The notes: a model not told the origin generated them from the letters alone. Counted from the stretch's first letter, positions 37,860 through 47,123 are shown. The stretch: 64,000 bases of DNA from Marinobacter lutaoensis (GCF_001981305.1 NZ_MSCW01000007.1:496001-560000); one strand, 5' to 3'. A program made the numbers and translations.

Positions 37860-38933
37860 ATGACCACGGACCACCAACCCCGCCTGCAAACCTTGGACGC
37901 CCTGCGCGGCGTGGCCGCGTTGGGTGTGGTGCTGTTCCACTACCTGCCCTACTACGGCCACCTGTACGGCCATGGCGCCCCCTTGCCGGAACCACTGACC
38001 GGGCCGCTGGAGTTCGGCCGCTACGGCGTACACCTGTTTTTCATCCTGAGCGGCTTCGTGATTTTTATGACCCTGGAGCGAACCCGGACCGCCGGCTGGT
38101 TCGCCATGGCCCGGGCCAGCCGGCTGCTGCCCGCGCTCTGGGCCGGCATTTTCATGACCTACCTCTGCGTCCAGGCACTGGGCCCGGAAAACCGGGCCGT
38201 CACCCTGCCCCAGGCCCTGCTGAACCTGACCCTGCTGCACGAGTACCTGGGGCAACCCCACGTGGACGGCGCTTACTGGAGTCTGGTGGTGGAGGTGACC
38301 TTCTACGTCTGGATCGCGGCGCTGTTCTTTGGCATGCGGCAGTGGTCCCGAATCCGACTCGCCCTGGCGGTCTGGCTGGCGGTCAGCTACACGGGCGTGA
38401 TCTTCTGGAAACACCTCCCGGGGCCGCTCGAGTTCCTGGTCAAGGATCTGCTGTTCGTGAAGTACGCGCCCCTGTTCATCGCCGGCATCCTGGTGTATCG
38501 CTGGTACCGCGGAGGCACCTTGCCGCCCGCCGAACGGATCCTGCTGGCCTTTGCCATGGGCCACGCGCTGCTGGCCTACAAGGCCCCCTTCAATCTGTTC
38601 GTGCTGGCCTGCCATGGCCTGTTCCTGCTGGCGGTGTTCGGGTATCTGGGATTCCTGGCCAACCGTCCGCTGCTGTGGCTGGGGCGGCTGTCCTATTCGC
38701 TCTACCTGATCCACCAGAACATCGGCTACGGCGTGCTGGGGCTGGCCTACCGCCAGGGACTGCCCCCGGAGGCGGCGGTGCCGCTGGCGGTGACCACGGC
38801 CCTGGCACTGGCTTGCCTGCTGCACTACGGTATCGAACGCCCCTGCCTGGAGCGCTTCCGACGCTATCGGGAACGACAGGACCAACGGCCCGGCCCTGAC
38901 CTGGGTCAAGCCGCCTGCCCAGGCGAAGGGTGA
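37860..38933 (+). CDS. Acyltransferase 3 family membrane protein (OafA/YrhL-like)
   Basis: A 357-aa polytopic protein with about ten helices. It begins with the family motif LDALRGVAALGVVLFHYLPYY, including the essential His, and has GVHLFFILSGFVIF, RASRLLPALW and YWSLVVEVTFY. Such enzymes O-acylate sugars of LPS, exopolysaccharide or peptidoglycan, drawing the acyl group from cytoplasmic donors. No polysaccharide genes are adjacent. ATG 37860 gives the canonical N-terminus. Confidence 0.9.
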   Translation: MTTDHQPRLQTLDALRGVAALGVVLFHYLPYYGHLYGHGAPLPEPLTGPLEFGRYGVHLFFILSGFVIFMTLERTRTAGWFAMARASRLLPALWAGIFMTYLCVQALGPENRAVTLPQALLNLTLLHEYLGQPHVDGAYWSLVVEVTFYVWIAALFFGMRQWSRIRLALAVWLAVSYTGVIFWKHLPGPLEFLVKDLLFVKYAPLFIAGILVYRWYRGGTLPPAERILLAFAMGHALLAYKAPFNLFVLACHGLFLLAVFGYLGFLANRPLLWLGRLSYSLYLIHQNIGYGVLGLAYRQGLPPEAAVPLAVTTALALACLLHYGIERPCLERFRRYRERQDQRPGPDLGQAACPGEG

Positions 38934-38998
38934 CAATATCGTCTAGACTCGTCGCAACCCCATGCGTTCGCCACGGCACACGGAAACAGGAGCCCGTC

Positions 38999-39457
38999 AT
39001 GGACATCAAGACCTTCGGAGACCTGATCGACTGGACCCGCCAGCTGCACGCGCACCTGGCCAGATGTCTGCACGAATCGGCCACCCGGACCCGGGACGAA
39101 CGGGCCGGGGCCCTGCTTGACTACCTCAGCAAGCACGAAACATTGCTGGAGAAGGCTGTCGCCGAGTTCGAGCGCCAGGCCGACCCCAAGGCCCTGACCA
39201 CCCGGCTCTACGACTACGGCAGTCATCCGCCGATCGAAAGTCACCGCACCTGCGAGACCCACTACGAGGCGCTGGACTTCGAGGGCATCGAGCGGGAGGT
39301 GTTCGATTTCCACCGGCAGGTCATGGACCTCTACGACAGCCTCATCGGCAAGGCGGAAATCCCGGAAGCCAAGTCCCTGCTGGAGGAGCTCAAGGCTCTG
39401 GAAGAGCACGAGGCCATGCGCCTGGCCCGTCAGGTCGGGCGTATGGAGGACCTCTAG
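38999..39457 (+). CDS. Helical protein of unknown function
   Basis: A 152-aa soluble, acidic, all-helical protein rich in His and Glu (LLDYLSKHETLLEKAV, EVFDFHRQVMDLY, ALEEHEAMRLARQVG). The spacing of H and E residues on helices is reminiscent of ferritin-like or hemerythrin-like bundles, but no exact metal-binding signature is visible. AAACAGGAG precedes the ATG. I recognise no named family. It is located between the acyltransferase and the TRAP operon, with 149 bases before the latter. Confidence 0.7.
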   Translation: MDIKTFGDLIDWTRQLHAHLARCLHESATRTRDERAGALLDYLSKHETLLEKAVAEFERQADPKALTTRLYDYGSHPPIESHRTCETHYEALDFEGIEREVFDFHRQVMDLYDSLIGKAEIPEAKSLLEELKALEEHEAMRLARQVGRMEDL

Positions 39458-39464
39458 CCACGAT

Positions 39465-39480
39465 TACGACCTAAGTCGTA
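39465..39480. promoter_or_regulatory. Palindrome upstream of the TRAP operon
   Basis: TACGAC-CTAA-GTCGTA is a perfect inverted repeat with six-base arms, eight bases after the preceding stop and 126 bases before dctP. A LuxR/NarL-type response regulator could bind such a site; this is conjecture. Confidence 0.4.
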
Positions 39481-39606
39481 GAACAAACGGTTATCCGTTT
39501 CACTCCACACCGATACTTGCTAACTTAATTCCTCTTAAGGAGTTGTTGTTCCCTACAGGGAAGCAAAACACTCATCATAAAAACGACAATTGAGGATGGA
39601 AGAGTA

Positions 39607-40683
39607 ATGAAGATCCGTTCTGTTCTTTCCGCAGCCGTGCTGGCCGTGGCTACCGCTGTAGGCTCCGCACAGGCCCTCGCCCAGGAGACGTTCACCCTTC
39701 GACTGGCAGAAACCTGGGGCCCGAACTTCCCGATCTTTGGCGATACCACCAAGCGCTTCAAGGAAACCGTCGAGAAGATGTCGGATGGCCGCATCCGTAT
39801 CCGCATCGACTCCGCCAACAAGCACAAGGCTCCGCTCGGCGTATTCGATATGGTCAAGGCCGGTCAGTACGACATGGGCCACTCCGCGTCCTATTACTGG
39901 AAAGGCAAGGTCCCCGAGACCCTGTTCTTCACCAGCATGCCGTTCGGCATGAACGCCATCGAACAGTACGCCTGGTTCTACTACGGTGGCGGCATGGAGC
40001 TGATGGAGGAAGTGTACGAGCCGCACAACCTGCTGTCGTTCCCGGGGGGCAACACCGGCGTCCAGATGGGCGGCTGGTTCCGCAAGGAAATCAAGTCCCT
40101 GGATGACCTCAAGGGGCTGAAGATGCGGATCCCGGGCTTCGCCGGGGAAGTGTTCGCCGAGGTGGGCGTCAACCCGACCAACATCGCACCGGGCGAGCTC
40201 TACACCGCGCTGGAACGCAACACCATCGACGCCGTCGAGTGGGTCGGCCCGGCCCTGGACCTGCGCCTGGGCTTCCAGCAGATTGCCGACTACTACTACA
40301 CCGGCTGGCATGAACCGGCCACCGAGCTGCAGTTCCTGGTCAACAAAAAGGTCTGGGAGAAACTGCCGGCCGACCTGCAGGAAATCATGCGCGTGGCCAT
40401 GCGTTCCTCCGCCTACGACATGCTGATCCAGTCCCAGCACGCCAACGCCGAGGCCTGGGCCAACATCAAGAAGGACTACCCGAACGTCAAGATCAAGAAG
40501 TTCCCCAAGGAGATCTTCCAGGCCATGTATGAGGCCAATAAGAAGCTCCTGAAGGAGGCCGCCGAGAACAGCGAGATGGCGGCGAAGATCATCGAGTCGC
40601 AGCGCAACTACCTGCAGAAGAGCCGCGCCTACACCGACATCTCCGAACGGGCATACCTCAACACCATGGCCGAAGTCGAGTAA
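39607..40683 (+). CDS. TRAP transporter solute-binding protein (DctP family, TakP-like)
   Basis: A 358-aa periplasmic receptor with a signal peptide cleaved near AQALA-QE (residue 25). Motifs shared with the TakP (2-oxo acid) subgroup include FYYGGGMELMEE, FPGGNTGVQMGGWFRKEI and IDAVEWVGPALDL. Thus a small 2-oxo acid, lactate or similar monocarboxylate is likely. It leads a dctPQM-like operon. The AT-rich 5' region contains AAGGAG near 39537 and AGGATGGAAGAG before the ATG. Confidence 0.9.
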   Translation: MKIRSVLSAAVLAVATAVGSAQALAQETFTLRLAETWGPNFPIFGDTTKRFKETVEKMSDGRIRIRIDSANKHKAPLGVFDMVKAGQYDMGHSASYYWKGKVPETLFFTSMPFGMNAIEQYAWFYYGGGMELMEEVYEPHNLLSFPGGNTGVQMGGWFRKEIKSLDDLKGLKMRIPGFAGEVFAEVGVNPTNIAPGELYTALERNTIDAVEWVGPALDLRLGFQQIADYYYTGWHEPATELQFLVNKKVWEKLPADLQEIMRVAMRSSAYDMLIQSQHANAEAWANIKKDYPNVKIKKFPKEIFQAMYEANKKLLKEAAENSEMAAKIIESQRNYLQKSRAYTDISERAYLNTMAEVE

Positions 40684-40793
40684 ACTTGGGCCGGCGTGAG
40701 TCAACGGAGCCGGGATTGCTCTGATCAGCAATCCCGGTTTTGTCGTTTCTGGTAACCGACGAAAATCCAAAACCGCTTCGCGGGAGATGTTCA

Positions 40794-41339
40794 ATGGGGT
40801 GGATTATCAAGCTCGATGAGGGCCTGGGGTGGCTCTCCAAGGTCTGTGGCTGGATAGCCTGTGTCGCCATGATCCTGATGGCGGCCAATGTGTTTTATGA
40901 CGTCGTGGCGCGCTACGCATTCAACGACGTCTCCATCGCCATGCAGGAGATGGAGTGGCACCTGTACTCGGTGGTGTTTCTGCTGGGCATTCCCTACGCC
41001 CTCAGGACCGACGGACACGTCCGGGTGGACGTGTTCTATACCAACTGGAGCAACACCCGAAAAGCCTGGGTCAACCTGGTGGGTGCGCTGATCTTTGTGA
41101 TTCCGTTTGCCTTTCTGATCGGCTTCTACGGCTACGAGTTCGCCCTGGACTCCTACCACATGGGGGAAAGCAGCGGCGACCCGGGCGGCCTGCCGAACCG
41201 GTGGATCATCAAGGCGGTCATCCCGTTCACCGCTGTGTTCATCGCCACTGCCGGACTGAACATGGCGACCTACGCCATTCGCGTCTTGGCCGGTGATCGG
41301 AGTTACGAAACCGAACACAGCGGAGGTGGCCTGGCATGA
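40794..41339 (+). CDS. TRAP transporter small permease (DctQ)
   Basis: A 181-aa membrane protein with four helices, the small subunit that joins the large permease. Motifs are MAANVFYDVVARYAF and DGHVRVDVFY, typical for DctQ. ATG 40794 follows GGGAGAT; a longer frame from 40740 has no support. The stop overlaps the large subunit start as ATGA. Confidence 0.92.
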   Translation: MGWIIKLDEGLGWLSKVCGWIACVAMILMAANVFYDVVARYAFNDVSIAMQEMEWHLYSVVFLLGIPYALRTDGHVRVDVFYTNWSNTRKAWVNLVGALIFVIPFAFLIGFYGYEFALDSYHMGESSGDPGGLPNRWIIKAVIPFTAVFIATAGLNMATYAIRVLAGDRSYETEHSGGGLA

Positions 41340-42631
41340 TTGGCATGATTATGTTCGCCGCGGCCCTGGTCATGCTGATGCTGGGCTTCCCGGTCGCGTT
41401 CACCTTTGGCGGTGTCGCCCTGTTCTTCGGCGTCTTCGCCCAGGGCATGGACCTGTTCGCGTTCATGCCCTACCGCATCATGAGCGTGATGCAGAACACC
41501 GTGCTGATGGCGGTGCCCCTGTTCATCTTCATGGGCGTGGTGCTGCAGCGCACGAAACTGGCCGAGCAGCTGCTGACCTCCATGGGGCGGCTGTTTGGCG
41601 GCCTGCCCGGCGGCCTGGCCATTTCCACCATCCTGGTGGGTGCGCTGCTGGCGGCTTCCACCGGCGTGGTGGGTGCCTCCGTCGTCGCCATGGGTCTGAT
41701 CTCGCTGCCGGTCATGCTGGCCCACAAGTACGACAAGCGCCTGAGCACCGGCACCATCTGCGCGTCCGGGACTTTGGGCCAGATCGTGCCGCCGTCGATC
41801 ATCCTGATCATCCTGGGCGACGTGCTCGGGCTGCCGGTGGGTGACCTGTTCAAGGCGGCGGTATGGCCGGGCGTGGTGCTGATCGGCCTGTACATCGTCT
41901 ACATCCTGGTGCTGACCCGTCTGAAACCGGAGACCGCACCCCCCATGCCGGAGGACCCGACCCGCTCCCGCAAACAGGAAATTGTCGCCGCCCTGATCGC
42001 GATCATCCCGCCGCTGGCGCTGATCGTGGTGGTGCTGGGCTCCATCTTCACCGGCATTGCCACGCCCACCGAGTCCTCCGCCCTGGGCGGTGTCGGGGCC
42101 GTGGTACTGGCCATCATCTATCGTCAGTTTTCCTTCAAGATGGTCTGGGAAGCGGCCAAGGACACCGTCAGCGTGACTGCCATGGTATTCGCGATCCTGA
42201 TCGGCGCCACCGCCTTCTCCATGGTGTTCAGCTACACCGGGGGCGACTACCTCCTGGAAGAGTGGCTGACGATGCTGCCGGGCGAGCACTGGGGCTTCAT
42301 CATCCTGGCCATGCTGGTGATCCTGATCCTGGGCTTCTTCATCGACTTCGTGGAGATTTCCTTCATCATCGTGCCGATCCTGGCACCGGTGGCGGAGTCC
42401 CTGGGCATCAACATGCTCTGGTTCGCGATTCTGGTCGCCATGAACCTGCAGACCAGCTTCCTGACCCCTCCCTTCGGGTTCTCGCTGTTCTACCTCAAGG
42501 GCGTGGCGCCCCCGGAGGTGCGCACCGTGGACATCTACCGGGGCATCATCCCCTTCATCGCCATCCAGATCCTGGTCCTGGCGCTGATCGTGGTATTCCC
42601 GGAGTGGTTCGGTATGAGTGCCACCTACTGA
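41336..42631 (+). CDS. TRAP transporter large permease (DctM)
   Basis: A 431-aa membrane protein with about twelve helices that carries the sodium-coupled transport path. Family features include GFPVAFTFGGVALFFGV, the conserved LGQIVPPSIILIILGD and NLQTSFLTPPFGFSLFYLKG. It is translationally coupled to DctQ and followed by a strong terminator, so dctP-Q-M forms one unit. Confidence 0.95.
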   Translation: MIGMIMFAAALVMLMLGFPVAFTFGGVALFFGVFAQGMDLFAFMPYRIMSVMQNTVLMAVPLFIFMGVVLQRTKLAEQLLTSMGRLFGGLPGGLAISTILVGALLAASTGVVGASVVAMGLISLPVMLAHKYDKRLSTGTICASGTLGQIVPPSIILIILGDVLGLPVGDLFKAAVWPGVVLIGLYIVYILVLTRLKPETAPPMPEDPTRSRKQEIVAALIAIIPPLALIVVVLGSIFTGIATPTESSALGGVGAVVLAIIYRQFSFKMVWEAAKDTVSVTAMVFAILIGATAFSMVFSYTGGDYLLEEWLTMLPGEHWGFIILAMLVILILGFFIDFVEISFIIVPILAPVAESLGINMLWFAILVAMNLQTSFLTPPFGFSLFYLKGVAPPEVRTVDIYRGIIPFIAIQILVLALIVVFPEWFGMSATY

Positions 42632-42648
42632 TCCCACACGTCGTCACC

Positions 42649-42677
42649 AAAAAAACCGGGCTCTGGCCCGGTTTTTT
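42649..42677 (+). terminator. Rho-independent terminator after dctM
   Basis: CCGGGC-TCTG-GCCCGG hairpin (42656-42671) preceded by an A run and followed by TTTTTT. Confidence 0.9.
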
Positions 42678-42777
42678 CATGTCCAGCCGGAACCACACCC
42701 GTGCCCTGACATTCCCCGATCATTTTCTATACTGAATGGACGATGACCGGGAACCCGCGCAAGGGAGAGTGGCCGCC

Positions 42778-44091
42778 ATGACCGAAAGTACCGCCCGCAA
42801 GTCCAGAACGCCCCACGACAGCCGCAAGGGGCACGTGCTGTCCCTGCCCATGACCGACAGTCACGTGGACCGGGACCCGCACAGTTACGAGCGCTGGATG
42901 GTCGGCAAGCTGATGCGAATGGCCGGGTCGCCGCCGGTCCGGTTCCGGCTGTGGAACGGGGCAGAGGTCACCCCCGAGGGCCAGGAAGCCCGGTTTACCC
43001 TGCACTTGAAGGACCCCAAGGCGCTCTACGCTCTGGTCGCCAACCCCAACCTGGCCTTCGGCGACCTGTACAGCGCCGGGCGACTGGCGGTGGAGGGCGA
43101 CCTGCCCGACCTCATGGAAACCCTGTACCGGGCCATCCACGAGGCCAGGCAGCGCTGGCCCCGCTGGCTGGATGCCCTGTGGAAAAACCACAACCCCCGC
43201 GCCACCGGCATCGACGAAGCCAAGGAAAACATCCATCACCACTACGACCTGGGTAACGACTTCTACCGCCTGTGGTTGGACCAAGCCGCCATGCAGTACA
43301 CCTGCGCCTACTACGAGCAGCCCGACCTGACCCTGGAGCAGGCCCAGCTGGCCAAATTGGAACACGTGTGTCGCAAGTTGCGGCTGCGGCCGGGCATGGC
43401 CGTGGTGGAAGCCGGCTGCGGCTGGGGTGGCCTGGCCCGCTACATGGCCCGTCACCACGGCGTCACGGTGCACGCCTACAACATTTCCCGCGAGCAGGTC
43501 CGCTATGCCCGGGAAGAAGCCCGGCGGCAGGGCCTGTCCGACCGGGTCGAGTACATCGAAGACGACTACCGCAACATCTCCGGCCAGTACGACGCCTTTG
43601 TTTCCGTCGGCATGCTGGAACACGTCGGCAAGGACAACTATCCGGCCCTGGCGGAGCTGATCCAGCGCACCCTCCGGCCCGATGGCTTGGCGCTTCTGCA
43701 CAGCATCGGCCGCAACCGGCCCATGCTGATGAACGCCTGGATCGAAAAACGCATTTTCCCCGGCGCCTACCCCCCCAGCATCGCCGAGTTTATGGAAATC
43801 TGCGAACACGGCGGCTTCTCGGTGCTGGACGTGGAAAACCTGCGCCTGCACTACGCCCAAACCCTGAGCCACTGGCTGCAGCGGTTTGACGCGCACCAAG
43901 AGGCCGTGACCGCCATGTACGATGAACATTTCACACGGGCTTGGCGGCTGTACCTGGCCGGTTCGATCGCCGCCTTCCGGGCCGGTTCGCTGCAGTTGTT
44001 CCAAGTGGTATTCAGCCACGGCAGCAACAATCAACTGCCCCGGAGCCGGCGGGACCTGTACGCCAGCCCGGCCGCGCCGGAGGATGTGTGA
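42778..44091 (+). CDS. Cyclopropane-fatty-acid-phospholipid synthase family methyltransferase
   Basis: A 437-aa SAM-dependent lipid methyltransferase. The N-terminal lipid-binding part includes FGDLYSAGRLAVEGDL. The catalytic part has HHHYDLGNDFYRLWLD, the SAM loop VVEAGCGWGGLARYM and SVGMLEHVG (bicarbonate-site Glu). It methylates unsaturated acyl chains of phospholipids. I chose ATG 42778 after GGGAGAG. The stop overlaps the FAD-oxidoreductase start (TGATG), so they are coupled. This pairing also occurs in pathways making methyl-branched or furan fatty acids, an alternative to simple cyclopropanation. Confidence 0.9.
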   Translation: MTESTARKSRTPHDSRKGHVLSLPMTDSHVDRDPHSYERWMVGKLMRMAGSPPVRFRLWNGAEVTPEGQEARFTLHLKDPKALYALVANPNLAFGDLYSAGRLAVEGDLPDLMETLYRAIHEARQRWPRWLDALWKNHNPRATGIDEAKENIHHHYDLGNDFYRLWLDQAAMQYTCAYYEQPDLTLEQAQLAKLEHVCRKLRLRPGMAVVEAGCGWGGLARYMARHHGVTVHAYNISREQVRYAREEARRQGLSDRVEYIEDDYRNISGQYDAFVSVGMLEHVGKDNYPALAELIQRTLRPDGLALLHSIGRNRPMLMNAWIEKRIFPGAYPPSIAEFMEICEHGGFSVLDVENLRLHYAQTLSHWLQRFDAHQEAVTAMYDEHFTRAWRLYLAGSIAAFRAGSLQLFQVVFSHGSNNQLPRSRRDLYASPAAPEDV

Positions 44092-45215
44092 TGGAGTACT
44101 ACGACCTGATCATCGTCGGGGCCGGCCCGGCCGGCTCCACCCTGGCCCACGCGCTGGAGGACAGTGGCCGGCGCGCCCTGCTCATCGACAAACAGTCATT
44201 CCCCCGGGACAAAACCTGCGCCGGCTGGGTCACGCCGGCGGTGATGGCCAGCCTGGACATCGACCTGGACGACTACGCCCGTGGCCGTACCCTGCAACCG
44301 ATTCGCCGCTTCCGGATTGGCATGATGGGGCAGCCGGCAGTGGAGAACGACCACCGGGACATTGTCAGTTACGGCATCCGCCGCTGTGAGTTCGACCACT
44401 TCCTGCTCAGCCGGGTGCGGGGCCCGACCCAGCTGGGCACGGCGGTCAAAAGCCTCCAACGCCAAGGCGGCAACTGGGTCGTCAACGGCCAGTGGGCGGC
44501 CCCGCTGCTGGTCGGCGCCGGTGGCCACTTCTGCCCGGTCGCCCGCCTGCTGGGGGACGGCCCCGGTCGCCATGAAACGGTGGTCGCCGCCAAGGAAGTG
44601 GAGTTTGAAATGAGCCCGGCCCAGGCCCGCGCCTGCCAAGCCCGCGGCGACACGCCCGAGCTCTGGTTCTGCCGGGACCTCAAGGGCTATGCCTGGATCT
44701 TCCGAAAAGGCAACTACCTGAACATTGGCCTGGGCCGGGAGGACAATCGCAAGCTGGGCGACCACTTGGAAGCCTTCGTCGAGGCCATGAAACAGGGCGG
44801 CCGCATCCCCCCGGACCTGCCCGGCCGGTTCAAGGGGCATGCCTACCTGCTCTATGCCCATGCCGAGCGACCGCTGGTGGATGATGGCGTCATGCTGATC
44901 GGTGACTCCGCCGGCCTCGCCTACACCCAAAGTGGCGAGGGCATCCGCCCGGCGGTGGAATCGGCCCTGCTGGCGGCGGAGGTCATTCGTTCGGCCGGTG
45001 ACTACTCAGCGTCCTCACTGCAGGCATACGGCGAGGCCATCGCCCGGCGCTTCGGCAACCGGGCCGGCGAGTCCGAACCCGGCTGGCAGCTGCCCGTCTG
45101 GGTCCGGAACGGTCTGGCCAGCGCCCTGATGCGCTCGCACTGGTTCACCCGCAAGGTAGTGACGGAAAAGTGGTTCCTGCACCGGGACGTACCGCCGCTG
45201 GCCCGGGCGGTGTGA
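44091..45215 (+). CDS. FAD-dependent oxidoreductase, geranylgeranyl-reductase-like
   Basis: A 374-aa flavoprotein. The N-terminal dinucleotide motif is IIVGAGPAGSTLAHAL; the segment LIDKQSFPRDKTCAGWVTP resembles the FixC/geranylgeranyl reductase group, and VMLIGDSAGLAYTQSGEGI is the second FAD motif. Such enzymes reduce lipid double bonds or hydroxylate. Translational coupling to a Cfa-like methyltransferase suggests both act on the same acyl chain. Substrate and direction are unknown. Confidence 0.82.
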   Translation: MEYYDLIIVGAGPAGSTLAHALEDSGRRALLIDKQSFPRDKTCAGWVTPAVMASLDIDLDDYARGRTLQPIRRFRIGMMGQPAVENDHRDIVSYGIRRCEFDHFLLSRVRGPTQLGTAVKSLQRQGGNWVVNGQWAAPLLVGAGGHFCPVARLLGDGPGRHETVVAAKEVEFEMSPAQARACQARGDTPELWFCRDLKGYAWIFRKGNYLNIGLGREDNRKLGDHLEAFVEAMKQGGRIPPDLPGRFKGHAYLLYAHAERPLVDDGVMLIGDSAGLAYTQSGEGIRPAVESALLAAEVIRSAGDYSASSLQAYGEAIARRFGNRAGESEPGWQLPVWVRNGLASALMRSHWFTRKVVTEKWFLHRDVPPLARAV

Positions 45216-45238
45216 ACACCGCTTGGCGGACTCCAAAT

Positions 45239-45267
45239 ACAAAAAAGGCGGCCACGGGGACTGCCTC
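45239..45267. repeat. Left direct repeat flanking the putative island
   Basis: ACAAAAAA-GGCGGCCACGGGG-ACTGCCTC matches the sequence at 59083-59112, with 19 of 21 bases identical after the A run. The right copy is the terminator of the minus-strand dps gene. This copy has a damaged stem. It may be a duplicated target or attachment site. Confidence 0.5.
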
Positions 45268-45347
45268 AGACTGCTGACAAGCCCCCGCCATTATGGTGGG
45301 GGTGTTGTAATGGGGGCACCGACTTTTCAGAGGCTGCCCTATGCTCA

Positions 45348-45573
45348 ATGAGCCATCCCCCCCAACAACACGAACTCGAGATGGTCAGTCTCGAATCGCG
45401 GGTTCCTGTGCTTCAACCGGACCGACAAGATTTCGGACACGTCCACCCTGAGGCAGAACCGCCAGCGGCGGTTCCAGGTTACCGGCGACCGAACAAACCC
45501 AAGGGTTACCTCTCAACGCGGGCCCTCCACTTATGATCCCGAGACCAGCAGCTATCTCCGCAGTCCGAGAGGG
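45348..45573 (+). pseudogene. Decayed IS1182-family transposase fragments
   Basis: Three short pieces match the order of an IS1182-type transposase but lie in different frames. Piece one (45348) reads MSHPPQQHELEMVSLES, the usual N-terminus. Piece two (45412-45474) reads FNRTDKISDTSTLRQNR and continues QRRF, like the DASTLSQNRRRRF block. Piece three (45526-45573) reads STYDPETSSYLRSPRG, like the STTDPESGYM block. Large parts are deleted, so this is a remnant. It sits immediately left of the rhamnose cassette. Confidence 0.7.
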
Positions 45574-45591
45574 GCAAAAAAGCCCCTCTTT
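45568..45591 (-). terminator. Terminator-like hairpin at the end of the rhamnose operon
   Basis: AGAGGGGC and GCCCCTCT form an eight-base-pair stem with a six-base A/U loop, 23 bases beyond the aldA stop. Confidence 0.6.
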
Positions 45592-45613
45592 GACGCTGAA
45601 ATCCACATCCGCT

Positions 45614-47050
45614 TTACAGTTGCATGTAGACCACATGGGTATGCATGAACTCGTACAGACCGTGCTTACCATCTGCACCGCCCACACCTGACTTACGCAC
45701 ACCCGCGTGATAACCCTGCATCGCTTCAAAGTTTTCGCGGTTAACGTAAGTCTCACCAAAATCGAGTGCGTTGATGGTTTTCATCGCTTTGTTAAGGTCA
45801 CGCGTATAAACCGATGAGGTCAGGCCATACTCGCAGTCATTCGCCAACGCGATCGCTTCATCCAGGTCATCCACAATCTGAATCGGTAGCACCGGCCCAA
45901 AGATCTCTTCACGCATAATCGCCATCGAGTGATCACAATCTGACAGCACGGTTGGCTGATAGTGATAGCCCTGCCCCAAATCGGCCACCTGACCACCACA
46001 CAGCAGCGTCGCACCCTGCGCTTGGGCTTTTTCTACGCTTGCAGCCACTTTTTCGAGCGCCTGCTGGTTGATGAGCGGCCCCATCTCAACGCTCTCATCT
46101 GCAAGTGGGTCACCAAATTTGGTGGCCTGCATGGCGGCAACCATCTTCTCGGTAAACTCTTTCGCCACACTGCGCTCAACGTAGACACGCTCTGCACAGT
46201 TACAAACCTGTCCGGTGTTGATGATGCGCGAGTCACGAATCGCCTTCACAGCCAAATCAACATCAGCATCGGCTAACACGATGGCTGGCGCTTTACCCCC
46301 CAACTCCAAGTTCAGCTTGGTGATGTTTTCAGACGCCGCAGCCATGATACGTTGCCCCGTCACCACGCTGCCGGTGAAGCTGATCATGTCAACGTTGGAG
46401 TGCGCGCTCAACGCACCACCAACAGATCCCGCGCCGCCAACGACGTTGAACACACCCGCTGGCAGACCGGTTTCTGCTACCAGTTTGGCAAACTCGAAAC
46501 AGTTAATGGGCGTCTCTTCACTTGGCTTTATGACAATGGTATTGCCTGTCACCAAAGCGGGAGCCATTTTGCGAGCGATCAGGAAGAACGGAAAGTTCCA
46601 CGGCAGAATACCCGCTACAACACCCAGAGGTTTACGGAATAGGAACATCTGTTCACCCGGGCGATCGCTGTTGATGATCTCGCCTTCGATACGGCGCGCC
46701 CAACCCGCCATGTAATCCATATAATCCGCGGTAAAGTTAACCTCAACCTCGGCCAGCGGTAGAATTTTGCCTTGCTCAGCAGTGATAACTCGGGCCAAAC
46801 GCGGTGCGTTTTCGCGAATCTTGTTGGCAAGGGTGGTGAGGTAGTTCGCGCGCTCAATTGCTGGACGCTCGGCCCACGCTTTTTGAGCATTACGCGCTGC
46901 AGCCAGTGCACGGTCCACATCTTGTTCAGTTGATGCCGGAACGGTTGCCAGCAGCTCCTGCGTTGAGGGGTTAAACACCTCAATCTTGTCAGCCGTATTG
47001 CTGAAGTCACCGTTGATAAAGTTGCGGTAGTGCGTCATCTCTTGAGTCAT
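45614..47050 (-). CDS. aldA: Lactaldehyde dehydrogenase (AldA-like)
   Basis: NAD-dependent oxidation of L-lactaldehyde to L-lactate, 478 aa. It follows E. coli AldA closely: AEVEVNFTADYMDYMAGWAR, GILPWNFPFFLIARKMAPAL, ELGGKAPAIV, the catalytic Cys in GQVCNCAERVY, and NRENFEAMQGYHAG. I prefer ATG 47050, preceded by AAAGGA, over GTG 47056. In the pathway encoded here it disposes of the lactaldehyde released by the aldolase just upstream. Codon use and GC are lower than in the core genes outside the island. Confidence 0.93.
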   Translation of the reverse strand: MTQEMTHYRNFINGDFSNTADKIEVFNPSTQELLATVPASTEQDVDRALAAARNAQKAWAERPAIERANYLTTLANKIRENAPRLARVITAEQGKILPLAEVEVNFTADYMDYMAGWARRIEGEIINSDRPGEQMFLFRKPLGVVAGILPWNFPFFLIARKMAPALVTGNTIVIKPSEETPINCFEFAKLVAETGLPAGVFNVVGGAGSVGGALSAHSNVDMISFTGSVVTGQRIMAAASENITKLNLELGGKAPAIVLADADVDLAVKAIRDSRIINTGQVCNCAERVYVERSVAKEFTEKMVAAMQATKFGDPLADESVEMGPLINQQALEKVAASVEKAQAQGATLLCGGQVADLGQGYHYQPTVLSDCDHSMAIMREEIFGPVLPIQIVDDLDEAIALANDCEYGLTSSVYTRDLNKAMKTINALDFGETYVNRENFEAMQGYHAGVRKSGVGGADGKHGLYEFMHTHVVYMQL

Positions 47051-47123
47051 GGCCACATTCCTTTATTTTTGTGATTTGTCAGTTCTGTTCATTGAACACC
47101 GCGTTAAATCGGCAAAGCACGGT

